A DNA stretch of 64,000 bases from DATDAH01 sp963792205. Lineage in GTDB: Bacteria > Actinomycetota > Acidimicrobiia > Acidimicrobiales > DATDAH01. Position 1 is the first letter of the stretch, and every line of letters begins with the position of its first letter. Below, one piece after another: positions 1 to 7,650 of this stretch. The notes under the pieces are model-generated. The model was not told the DNA's origin. It saw only the letters and a program-made list of their open reading frames with translations, and searched no databases. The position numbers and the translations under genes were made by a program. The stretch is from positions 1 through 64,000 of the forward strand of contig CAWBVI010000002.1 in the NCBI GenBank assembly GCA_963792205.1, written 5' to 3'.

Positions 1-115
1 GGAGAGATCATGAAGGACGCAAAGCGCCGCCCACGGGTTCCTGTTTCAGCACTACGGCGAGTTCGCCACCGACGTCGACACGTTCCTCGCCGTGGTTTCT
101 GTGCACAACGCATAG
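1..115 (+). pseudogene. C-terminal fragment of an alpha/beta hydrolase, cut by the window edge
   Basis: The last codons before the stop at 113-115 read as the end of an alpha/beta-hydrolase fold enzyme: a His-Gly-Phe segment (the usual catalytic-His region) followed by an amphipathic helix ending in FLAVVSVHNA. The matching upstream residues (GEIMKDAKR) lie in another frame, and the downstream frame has a TGA at 11-13, so there is a frameshift near position 35. The rest of the gene lies left of the window. The family call rests on a short stretch and is tentative. Confidence 0.35.
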
Positions 116-229
116 CGGCTGGACAGTCCAGCGAACGCTCGCAGGTCGCGCGCCTGTAAGTCCTCGTCGACGGACTCGCTGCCGTCAACGCCACGAACTG
201 ACCCGCCAACACTCAGAAGGAGAACTGCC

Positions 230-1207
230 ATGTCCACCATCACCACCGGCGAAATCGTGCTCGAACCGGACGCCCGCGGATTCGCCGACGCCGTCGCCGA
301 CCCGCCGTTCCTGTCCGACCTCCCACCCGAGAAGGGGCGCGCCGTGCTCGACGACGTCCAATCCGGCGATGTCACCAAACCAGTTGTTGAGGTCACCGAC
401 ATCGACGTCGCTGGCGGGCCGACCGGACGCGTTTCGGTGCGCATCGTGCGCCCACCCAACGCGCCGAGCGACCTACCGGTTGTTCTCTACGTGCACGGCG
501 GAGGATGGGTGCTCGGCAGCACCCTCACCCACGACCGGCTTATCCGCGAACTCGCCGTCGGCACCCCGGCCGCGGTTGTGTTTCCGAGCTACAGCCTGTC
601 GCCCGAGGCGCGGTACCCGACTGCCATCGAGGAGATCTACGCGGTGGCGCAGTGGATCGCGGCCCAAGGATCCGCCAACGGCTTCGACTCCTCACGGATC
701 GCGATCGCCGGCGACAGTGTCGGCGGCAACATGGCAACCGCCGTCAGCCTGATGGCCAAGGCGCGCGGCGGACCGACGCTCGCGCACCAACTGCTCTTCT
801 ACCCCGTGACGAACGCGGCCTTCGACACGCCGTCGTACGAGCAGTTCGCCGAGGGATTCCATCTCCGCCGCGACGCCATGCAGTGGTTCTGGGACCAGTA
901 CACGACCGACCCGGCGCAGCGTGCCGAAATCACCGCGTCGCCCCTGCGAGCAACGTCCGCCGACCTCGCAGGGCTGCCGCCGGCCACCGTGATCACTGCG
1001 GAGGCCGACGTGCTCCGCGACGAAGGTGAGGCCTACGCCGCCAGCCTGCGTCGGGCCGGAGTCCCTGTCAGTGCAGCGCGGTTCGACGGCACGATCCACG
1101 ACTTCGTGATGCTCGACGCCCTCGCCAACACCCACGCCACTCGCGGGGCGATGACCATTGCCATCAGCGCGCTCCAAGACACGTTCCGCCCGGCCAATGC
1201 GAGTTGA
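230..1207 (+). CDS. alpha/beta hydrolase of the hormone-sensitive-lipase family (esterase)
   Basis: A 325-residue cytosolic carboxylesterase. The oxyanion-hole motif HGGGW starts at His89, the nucleophile Ser163 sits in GDSVGG, and Asp260 (EADVLRDEG) and His290 (IHDFVM) complete the triad; this spacing is typical of the HSL (family IV) esterases. The start has a good AAGGAG site ten bases upstream. It is a close paralogue of the gene at 12440: long blocks such as RRDAMQWFWDQYTTDP are identical in both. It is followed by a long GC hairpin and then an MMPL transporter. The natural substrate cannot be told; small acyl esters are the usual choice. Confidence 0.9.
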   Translation: MSTITTGEIVLEPDARGFADAVADPPFLSDLPPEKGRAVLDDVQSGDVTKPVVEVTDIDVAGGPTGRVSVRIVRPPNAPSDLPVVLYVHGGGWVLGSTLTHDRLIRELAVGTPAAVVFPSYSLSPEARYPTAIEEIYAVAQWIAAQGSANGFDSSRIAIAGDSVGGNMATAVSLMAKARGGPTLAHQLLFYPVTNAAFDTPSYEQFAEGFHLRRDAMQWFWDQYTTDPAQRAEITASPLRATSADLAGLPPATVITAEADVLRDEGEAYAASLRRAGVPVSAARFDGTIHDFVMLDALANTHATRGAMTIAISALQDTFRPANAS

Positions 1208-1212
1208 TCCCA

Positions 1213-1260
1213 CAGCGGCGGGCTCGCCGCCACCTCCCCCCGCCCGCGAGCCCGCCGCTG
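1213..1260 (+). terminator. hairpin terminator with C-rich loop
   Basis: Perfect 14-bp inverted repeat (CAGCGGCGGGCTCG at 1213-1226, its complement at 1247-1260) directly after the esterase stop, with a C-rich loop and no T-tract. Similar hairpins follow the hydrolases at 7518 and 13405. Likely a U-less actinobacterial terminator or an mRNA 3' stabiliser. Confidence 0.6.
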
Positions 1261-1292
1261 CCGCCCTAAGCACCACGCCCGAAGGAGCCTCG

Positions 1293-3518
1293 ATGGCGAA
1301 GCTGCTCTATCGATTAGGCCATTTCTGCGTCCGACGACGTCGACTTGTACTCCTTGGATGGGTTGCAGTGCTCGCTGTGGTCGGCATTTGGTCGAATGCC
1401 GCCGGCGGCACGGTCAATGACAAGCTGTCCATCCCCGGAACCGAATCACAGGATGCGGCTGATCTGCTGGCCGCGCGATTCCCCGCGCAGTCCGGCACAA
1501 CGATCCGCATCGCTCTCGAAGCACCCGAGGGTCGGACGATCGAAGACTTCGCTCCGACGGCGCAGCTCGCTCGCGATCTGCAGCCGCTGTTCCTGCTCCC
1601 GAACGTCGTTGCCCCGACGGATCCGTCGTCGGCGGTCACCGTCTCTGCCGACGGGCGGATCGCATTCATCGAGATCCGGTTCGACCAATCGGCGACCGAC
1701 GTCCCCGAGGACCTGATCCAGGCGATCGTCGACGGAACCGAGGAGGCCGCTCCAGCATTGCTGAAGGTCGCCTTCAGTGGCGAGGCCGTCAGCAAGGCCA
1801 TCGAGCAGCCGGAGCCACCGTCCGAGTTGATCGGGTTCGTGGTCGCGATGGTCGTGCTGCTACTTGCCTTCGGGTCCGTGCTCGCGATGGGGCTGCCAAT
1901 GCTCACAGCTCTCATCGGCGTGGTGATCGCGGTGCTCGGCATCACGCTGATGTCAGCGTTCGTCAACTTGAGCAGCACTGCCCCAACGCTGGCGATCATG
2001 ATCGGCCTCGCCGTCGGCATCGACTACGCGCTCTTCATCGTCACCCGTCACCGAGCGTTCCACACCACCGGCCTGCCCCCTGAGGAGGCCGCCGCCCGCG
2101 CAACCGCGACGTCTGGCGGTGCCGTCGTCTTTGCCGGTGGCACCGTGATCATCGCCCTCGCCGGCCTGTTCGTCACCGGCGTTCCGTTCCTCACGGTGAT
2201 GGGCCTGTGCGCCGCCGGCGCGGTGACCATCGCCGTGCTCGTCGCGATCACCCTGGTGCCCGCCCTCCTCGGGTTCGCCGGCGACAACATCGACCGGGTT
2301 CGGATCCCCGGCATCAAGCTCTCGACCGGCGAGGTCGCCGACAGTGGGGCCACCGTCTCCGGACGATTCGCCAAGGCCATCACCGATCGACCCTGGCCGT
2401 ACCTCATCGTTGGCGTCGCGTTCATGCTCGTTCTCGCCACACCGATGCTGTCGATGCGGCTTGGCCTCCCGGATGATGGCACCAAGGCACTCGCGACGAC
2501 CGAACGTCAGGCGTACGACATGCTCGTTGACGGATTCGGCGCCGGCTTCAACGGTCCCTTGACCGTCGTCGTCGACCTGCAAGAGGTCACTGACCGGACC
2601 GAGGCGCTCAGAGCGATTCGCGCCGCTGCGGCCGACGATCCCAACGTCGTGGTCGTCGCCGACCCGATCATCAACGCCGAGCGTGACACCGCCATCGTGG
2701 CCGTCATCCCCAAGTCGGGGCCAGCAAGCGAGGAGACCGAGGATCTCGTCCATCGACTGAGGCAGACGTTCGCTTCGGATGCCGTAGCCGGGTCAGGTGC
2801 GGTGACGTACATCACGGGCAACACCGCATCCAACATCGACATCTCCGACAAGCTCGGCTCGGCACTACCGAAGTACATGGCGTTCGTGATCGTTCTGACG
2901 ATGCTGCTCCTGCTCGTCGCGTTCCGCTCGATCCTGGTGCCCATCAAGGCAGCGATCGCGATTCTCCTGTCGATCGGTGCATCACTCGGTGTCGTCGTCG
3001 CCATCTTTCAGTGGGGCTGGGCGGCCAGCTGGATCGGCGTCGATTCCAGCGTCCCGATCGTCTCGTTCATCCCGACGATCATGTTCGGGATCCTCTTCGG
3101 CCTGTCGATGGACTACGAGGTGTTCATCCTCTCCCGGGTGCGAGAGGAGTACTCGCACAGTGGCGATCCCCACCACGCAGTGCTCAAGGGGCTGGCGAGC
3201 TCTGCGCGTGTCATCACTGCCGCCGCGTTGATCATGATCTCCGTGTTCGGGGCCTTCGTCCTCGGCGACGACGTGATCATCAAGATGTTCGGAATCGGCC
3301 TGGCCGTGGCCGTCCTGCTCGACGCGACCATCGTCCGCATGATCATCGTCCCTGCCGTGATGACCCTGTTCGACAAGGCCGCGTGGTGGCTTCCGCGCTG
3401 GCTACGCAACCTGCCCGACCTGGACGTCGAAGGTGCCAAGCTTCTTCAACACCTGGACGCGACCGCTGATCGACAGGTTCCTCGCCGAAGCCTCGGCGGC
3501 ATCGTCCGACGAAACTGA
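1293..3518 (+). CDS. MMPL family RND transporter
   Basis: About 741 residues with the duplicated RND layout: an N-terminal membrane helix, a soluble loop, a block of membrane helices, a second loop and a second block. The proton-relay Asp-Tyr pairs of MMPL proteins are visible at Asp244 (GLAVGIDYALF) and Asp607 (GLSMDYEVF). The family exports lipids, siderophores or drugs across the inner membrane. I chose ATG 1293 because GAAGGAG lies just upstream and MAKLLYRLGHFCVRRRR is a normal MMPL start; an upstream in-frame extension would run through the hairpin at 1213-1260. The cargo is unknown; the flanking esterase and reductase give no clear hint. Confidence 0.93.
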   Translation: MAKLLYRLGHFCVRRRRLVLLGWVAVLAVVGIWSNAAGGTVNDKLSIPGTESQDAADLLAARFPAQSGTTIRIALEAPEGRTIEDFAPTAQLARDLQPLFLLPNVVAPTDPSSAVTVSADGRIAFIEIRFDQSATDVPEDLIQAIVDGTEEAAPALLKVAFSGEAVSKAIEQPEPPSELIGFVVAMVVLLLAFGSVLAMGLPMLTALIGVVIAVLGITLMSAFVNLSSTAPTLAIMIGLAVGIDYALFIVTRHRAFHTTGLPPEEAAARATATSGGAVVFAGGTVIIALAGLFVTGVPFLTVMGLCAAGAVTIAVLVAITLVPALLGFAGDNIDRVRIPGIKLSTGEVADSGATVSGRFAKAITDRPWPYLIVGVAFMLVLATPMLSMRLGLPDDGTKALATTERQAYDMLVDGFGAGFNGPLTVVVDLQEVTDRTEALRAIRAAAADDPNVVVVADPIINAERDTAIVAVIPKSGPASEETEDLVHRLRQTFASDAVAGSGAVTYITGNTASNIDISDKLGSALPKYMAFVIVLTMLLLLVAFRSILVPIKAAIAILLSIGASLGVVVAIFQWGWAASWIGVDSSVPIVSFIPTIMFGILFGLSMDYEVFILSRVREEYSHSGDPHHAVLKGLASSARVITAAALIMISVFGAFVLGDDVIIKMFGIGLAVAVLLDATIVRMIIVPAVMTLFDKAAWWLPRWLRNLPDLDVEGAKLLQHLDATADRQVPRRSLGGIVRRN

Positions 3519-3526
3519 GGTAGCGC

Positions 3527-4234
3527 GTGTCAGATGAAGGGACCGTTGGTGTGGTCGGAGCCGGGAACATCGGCTCGGTCGTGGCCCGGCTGGCGGCGAA
3601 AGCAGGTCTAGAGGTCGTTATCGCGAACTCGCGTGGGCCTGAGTCCCTCGCTGGGCTGGTTGACGAGCTCGGCCCCGGGGTTCGGGCTGGGTCCGTCGAT
3701 CAGGCTGCCCGCGCCGGTGAGTGCGTGGTGGTCGCCATCCCGTTCTTCCGGTTCCGGGACCTGCCCGCAGCCGCGTTCGCTGACCGCACCGTGATCGACA
3801 CGATGAACTTTGACCCCGGACGCGACGGGGCAGTTGCCGCCCTGATCGAAACTGGGCAGACGCCCGCCGAGCTGTTGGCTGCCCGGCTGGCCGGCGCGAG
3901 CGTCGTGAAGGCCTTTAGCAGCATCTTCGCGAACCACCTGGCGGCTCTGAGCCGGCCAGCGGGTGCGCCCGACCGCAGCGCCCTGCCGATTGCCGGCGAC
4001 TCGATCGAGGCGAAACTGGTCACGACCCGGCTGCTCGACCGGCTTGGCTGGGATGCGGTGGACGCCGGGTCACTGAAGGAGAGCCGCCGCTTTGACATCG
4101 GTACGCCCGCGTTCGTCGTGCCATATGTCGCCGACGCCAGCGACGGCTGGGGGTTGCGGCTGCCGACCGACCCGGGCTCACCCGCAGGCGCGACACGGAT
4201 CGGCACGTTGCTCGGCCAACGCCTCAAGGGATGA
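3527..4234 (+). CDS. NADPH-dependent F420 reductase-like NAD(P)-binding protein
   Basis: A 235-residue Rossmann protein starting with GTG and the dinucleotide motif GVVGAGNIGS (residues 8-17), followed by ANSRGPESL, the region that selects the NADP 2'-phosphate in F420-dependent NADP reductases. The later segment with KAFSSIFA resembles the F420-binding half of that family. It starts eight bases after the MMPL stop, so the two are probably co-transcribed. The family either swaps hydride between F420H2 and NADP or reduces other small substrates; F420 itself cannot be proven as partner from sequence. Confidence 0.8.
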   Translation: MSDEGTVGVVGAGNIGSVVARLAAKAGLEVVIANSRGPESLAGLVDELGPGVRAGSVDQAARAGECVVVAIPFFRFRDLPAAAFADRTVIDTMNFDPGRDGAVAALIETGQTPAELLAARLAGASVVKAFSSIFANHLAALSRPAGAPDRSALPIAGDSIEAKLVTTRLLDRLGWDAVDAGSLKESRRFDIGTPAFVVPYVADASDGWGLRLPTDPGSPAGATRIGTLLGQRLKG

Positions 4235-4347
4235 CCGGTGGCTGAAGGAGAAGCGCCTCTTCGCATCGATGTGTGGTCTGACGTCGTCTGTCCGCCGGGA
4301 TGTCGCGCACGGTGCCGCGGCTGCTCGCTCGCGCGGCGGTGGGGGAC

Positions 4348-4460
4348 CCGCCTCAGGGCCGCTGATTTCTACACTTTTTCTACTCCACGGGCTGGGATTC
4401 TGTGGTATAAGTAGGTACGGATCGAAACCCCACATCCGAGAAGGCCCTGGTCAGAGGCAC
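4348..4460 (+). repeat. partial, rearranged copy of the tRNA-flanking repeat
   Basis: Two pieces of the flank seen at 17.97-18.06 kb occur here before the tRNA remnant. Bases 4348-4385 match 18025-18064 (both contain CTCAGGG and GATTTCTACAC followed by a T/C-rich run and TCTAC). Bases 4441-4460 match 17969-17988 at about 18 of 20 positions and equal the left arm of the hairpin found after each tRNA remnant. The tRNA part belonging to these pieces is missing, which suggests a deleted or overwritten earlier junction. Confidence 0.5.
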
Positions 4461-4498
4461 AGTTCGGTACGGATTTGGATGCAATGGGACGTAGACAA

Positions 4499-4549
4499 TC
4501 GGGCTCATAACCCGAAGGTCGCAGGTTCAAATCCTGCCCCCCGCCACCA
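4499..4549 (+). repeat. tRNA-Met-like 3' half (copy A), candidate attachment-site remnant
   Basis: Anticodon stem TCGGG/CCCGA encloses a CTCATAA loop with a CAT anticodon. A T-arm (GCAGG, TTCAAAT, CCTGC), a C-rich 3' acceptor strand and CCA at 4547-4549 follow. The 5' acceptor strand (GGCGGGG expected) and D-arm are absent from the preceding 60 bases, and one extra C lies in the acceptor strand, so this is a fragment and not a functional tRNA. Tyrosine recombinases that integrate into tRNA genes leave such 3' halves at the distal junction. Confidence 0.7.
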
Positions 4550-4552
4550 ACA

Positions 4553-4603
4553 AACAAGCAGGTCAGAGGCCCTTTCCGGAGACGGAGAGGGCCTCTCTGC
4601 TTG
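4553..4603 (+). terminator. long hairpin after tRNA remnant A
   Basis: AGAGGCCC (4565-4572) pairs with GGGCCTCT (4589-4596), and the stem extends outward through ACAAGCAG/CTGCTTGT with a two-base bulge. The same hairpin, with changes, follows the other three tRNA remnants. It is probably the terminator of the parental tRNA gene, copied together with the tRNA end. Confidence 0.65.
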
Positions 4604-4770
4604 TCACGGTGCTGTGCAACGGCTGTTGTCACGATTACGTCGGAGCACGCACCGGCGAGCCTGACCCACGTCATGAGCCGATCGGGGAAGAACGGTCTGG
4701 GCCATCCTCGTGGCTGCGTTGAGCCCGAGCGTGCTGGCCCTCGCCGAGGCCCGGCTCAGGCCGGTCGGCG

Positions 4771-5646
4771 TCAGTCTTCGAGGTGACCAAACTTGCCGGC
4801 GTCGAAGTCCTGGAAGGCTTGTTGGATCTGCTCGCGGGTGTTCATGACGAACGGCCCGTAGTACACGACGGGTTCATCGATGGGTTCGCCGTTGAGAAGC
4901 AACAGCCGCGCCGGTGCTTCGGCGTCGATGGTGACGCCGTCCCCGATGTTGTCGAGGACGACCAGGTCTCGGTGGGTTGCCTTGGTGCCGTTGACGGCGA
5001 CGGCGCCGTCGAGGACGAGCAGGGCGGTGTTCTCCTCCGCGGCGAACATGAGCTCTACGGGTGCTTCGCCAGTGAGCTGCAGGTCCCAGAGGTTGATCGG
5101 CGTGGCGGTCTGAGCGGGCCCGCGGTGGCCGTTGTACTGGCCGGCGATGACGCGGACGGTGCCGGCGCCGTCGGGAAGTTCGACGCTGCCGATCCGCTCC
5201 GCGGTGAGCGGCTGGTAGCGGGGCGGGCTCATCTTCTGGTCCGCGGGGAGGTTCACCCAAAGCTGGACCATATGGAAGGTGCCGCCGGCCTTGGCCCAGT
5301 CGGTCTCGTGGTACTCCTTGTGCAGGATGCCGGACGCGGCGGTCATCCACTGCACGTCGCCGGGGTGGATGACCCCACCGGCGCCGGTGCTGTCGTGGTG
5401 GGCGACGCTGCCTTCGAAGGCGAGGGTGACGGTCTCGAACCCCCGGTGGGGGTGAACGCCGACCCCGCGGGGTCGGTCGGTCGGTCCGTACTGGTAGGGG
5501 GCGTGGTAGTCGAGGAGCAGGAACGGGCTGATGCGGGCGCCGAGGTCGGCGGTCGACGGGAACAGGTTCGTGACTCGGAACCCGTCGCCGACCCAGTGGA
5601 ACTCCTCGCCGTGGACGACTTGGTGAATGGGGCGTTCGCTGGGCAT
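4771..5646 (-). CDS. pirin family protein
   Basis: A 291-residue bicupin. The N-terminal cupin carries the pirin metal ligands in HPHRGFETVTL and the following HHDS and HKEYHE segments; the C-terminal domain is the usual Pirin_C. Pirins bind Fe and act as quercetinase-like dioxygenases or as redox cofactors. AAGGAGG lies ideally upstream of ATG 5646, so the start is firm, although the frame continues open into the next gene's shifted frame. A hairpin and an inverted repeat lie upstream (5661-5728). The neighbour on the same strand is a broken alpha/beta hydrolase. Confidence 0.9.
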   Translation of the reverse strand: MPSERPIHQVVHGEEFHWVGDGFRVTNLFPSTADLGARISPFLLLDYHAPYQYGPTDRPRGVGVHPHRGFETVTLAFEGSVAHHDSTGAGGVIHPGDVQWMTAASGILHKEYHETDWAKAGGTFHMVQLWVNLPADQKMSPPRYQPLTAERIGSVELPDGAGTVRVIAGQYNGHRGPAQTATPINLWDLQLTGEAPVELMFAAEENTALLVLDGAVAVNGTKATHRDLVVLDNIGDGVTIDAEAPARLLLLNGEPIDEPVVYYGPFVMNTREQIQQAFQDFDAGKFGHLED

Positions 5647-5660
5647 GGCTGCCTCCTTGT

Positions 5661-5728
5661 GGCGCATCGCTGCCCGCCGACTGGCGAACAGCGATGCGCC
5701 TTCGGTGCGGACGTACGCAGTGCGTACG
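5661..5728 (-). promoter_or_regulatory. hairpin plus inverted repeat upstream of pirin
   Basis: A perfect 12-bp stem (5661-5672 with 5689-5700, GGCGCATCGCTG on the plus strand) sits three bases beyond the pirin ribosome site. A second inverted repeat, CGTACGCA-G-TGCGTACG, lies at 5712-5728. The first may be the terminator of the upstream hydrolase or a leader structure. The second looks like a repressor operator. Neither has a recognised regulator in the window. Confidence 0.4.
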
Positions 5729-5735
5729 CATGAGG

Positions 5736-6597
5736 TCAGTTCACAGCGTCGGCCGCTGCCCGGATGACCCGCACCGTGGTGTCGGGCTGGGAGATGTGCG
5801 CGACGTGCGAGGCCCTGACCTCGGTGGTGTGCGCACCGGCTCGTTCGGCCATGAACCGCTGGGTCGCCGGCGGGATCGCCCGGTCCCTGGTCGCAACGAG
5901 GTACCACGACGGGATGGTCTCCCAGGCGGGCGTGCCGGAGGGGCTCCCGAACGCAGCCTCCGAGAAGGGCCGCTGGGTGGCGTACATCTGGTCGGCAACT
6001 CGGCGGGGCACGTCGGCGGCGAACGCGGTGCCGAGCCCTTCGCGGGTCAGGTACAGGTCGATCGCCCTGGCTGCCGTCGGGGAGCGGGTACGGACGACCG
6101 ATGATGGTGTCTGCGGACCGATCTCGCTGCCCGGGTTCATCGACACGAGCTGCCCGAGCGACTCGCCTTCGTCGGGGGCGAACGCGGCGATGTAGACGAG
6201 GGCCTCGACGTTGTCGTGACCGACGGCGGCGTTGGTGATGACGGCGCCGCCGTAGGAGTGTCCGACCAGCACGACCGGGCCTTCGATGGTGTCGAGAACA
6301 CTCGAGACGTACTCGGCGTCGTGACGCGAGACCGCGCTGCGGGTTGGCGGGGGCGATGACGGGATAGCCGCTACGCTGGAGCTGCTCGATCACGGCGTTC
6401 CAACCTGTCGAGTTGTCCCACCCGCCGTGCACGAGCACCACGGTGGGCTTCGGTGCGTTGTTCCGATGACCGGCGAGTTGGTGATGCGACGGCCACGGTG
6501 GCGCTGCAGCGCCAAGGCAGCACGGTCGCGGCCAAGAACGCGACGCCGGCGATGACGTCGGCGAGTCGGCCGTTGAGAGTCCAGAGAACGTGGACAT
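5736..6597 (-). CDS. secreted alpha/beta hydrolase, frameshifted
   Basis: Reading across frames gives one alpha/beta hydrolase related to the intact gene at 6808. A hydrophobic leader (LADVIAGVAFLAATVLPW) is followed by TVVLVHGGWDNSTGWNAV, then the nucleophile motif GHSYGG and EALVYIAAFAPDEGES, ending with a catalytic-His region (SHVAHISQP). The pieces lie in three frames, with shifts near 6470 and near 6328, where the expected GLASDAEYV is broken by about two bases. ATG 6597 has GGAG eight bases upstream. Either the gene is decayed or the sequence has two indels; the conserved catalytic parts favour sequence error or very recent decay. Confidence 0.65.
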
Positions 6598-6807
6598 GGG
6601 GGTGCTCCGTTTCCGGTGGGGGTGGAGCCCGAACATAAGAAGGACAGACCGCTGAGGCTTCCGTCATTCGACTGCGTCGTCCGTAAGCAGTCGCCGATCG
6701 GACCGCCTCGGACGCCGCGGGCGGGCCTAGATGCGGCAACTCAGTCGAATGACTGAAGCGTCCACACGGGGGGCGTCGTACACCGAGGACACACCCCCGA
6801 GCAGGAG

Positions 6808-7518
6808 ATGAACATGACCACGAACCGACCGCACATCGCCCTTGTCCACGGCGGATTCGTCGACGGCTCAGGTTGGCGGCGCGTCTACGAGCTGCTCACC
6901 GCTGAAGGCCACTCGGTCACCGTTGTGCAGAACCCCACCATCGACCTGGAGGGCGACGTCGCTGCCACGACGCAGGCACTCGACACCCACGACGGACCGA
7001 CGATCCTCGTCGGCCACTCCTACGGCGGCGTCGTGATCACCGAGGCCGGCAACCACCCCGCCGTCGAGGCGCTCGTCTACATCGCCGCCTTCGCGCCCGA
7101 CAAGGGCGAGTCGGTCGGCACCCTCATCGCTGACCCGCCCCCGGGAGCGCCCGTGCCGCCGATCCTTCCCCCCCAGGACGGGTTCCTGTTCCTCGACCGA
7201 GACCAGTTCGCCGCGTCATTCGCCGCGGACCTTCCCTCGGCCGAGGCCGCGTTCATGGCCGACTCCCAGGTCCCGTGGGGACTCGGAGCCCTCAACGGCG
7301 CAGTCAGCGAGCCCGCCTGGCGTTCCAAGCCGAGCTGGTACCTGGTCTCCACTGACGACCACATGATCCCGCCGCCTGCGCAGCGAGCCATGTGCGAACG
7401 GATCGGCGCGACCAGCGCAGAGGTCGCAGCCAGCCACTCCGTCTACGTCTCCCAACCCGAGGCGGTGTGTTCGCTCATTGCCCAGGCAGCGGCCCAGGTC
7501 ACCTCGTCGCTCCGGTAG
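6808..7518 (+). CDS. alpha/beta hydrolase (EstC/salicylate-esterase-like family)
   Basis: A 236-residue cytosolic serine hydrolase. It starts with HIALVHGGFVDGSGW (oxyanion-hole His-Gly-Gly), has the nucleophile elbow GHSYGG near residue 70 and the conserved EALVYIAAFAPDKGES just after it, and ends with the catalytic-His segment ASHSVYVSQP. The start is supported by CAGGAG before ATG 6808. It is divergent from the frameshifted paralogue at 5736-6597, from which it differs by lacking a leader peptide. A strong hairpin ends the gene. Confidence 0.9.
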   Translation: MNMTTNRPHIALVHGGFVDGSGWRRVYELLTAEGHSVTVVQNPTIDLEGDVAATTQALDTHDGPTILVGHSYGGVVITEAGNHPAVEALVYIAAFAPDKGESVGTLIADPPPGAPVPPILPPQDGFLFLDRDQFAASFAADLPSAEAAFMADSQVPWGLGALNGAVSEPAWRSKPSWYLVSTDDHMIPPPAQRAMCERIGATSAEVAASHSVYVSQPEAVCSLIAQAAAQVTSSLR

Positions 7519-7528
7519 CCCACCGCCA

Positions 7529-7565
7529 GCCCGGTGTGGCAGGTCCCCCCGCCGCCACACCGGGC
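7529..7565 (+). terminator. hairpin terminator with C-rich loop
   Basis: GCCCGGTGTGGC (7529-7540) pairs perfectly with 7554-7565, and outer CCGCC/GGCGG bases extend the stem after a one-base mismatch. The loop is C-rich and there is no T-run. It lies eleven bases after the hydrolase stop. Confidence 0.65.
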
Positions 7566-7650
7566 TCGGCGGACCCCTCGATGGCCGTCGGTGCTCGGAC
7601 CGCCTACCGTCTCGAGGGTCCACGGATCATGGACCACGAAGGGAGCGGCG

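Noticed and set aside
4499..4549. A functional tRNA-Met gene
   Set aside because: The anticodon arm, T-arm and CCA are present, but no 5' acceptor strand or D-arm lies upstream and the acceptor has an extra C.
4771..6636. A 621-residue fusion of a hydrolase with a pirin
   Set aside because: The middle part is Arg-rich nonsense from reading the hydrolase in the wrong frame; the pirin has its own start and AAGGAGG.
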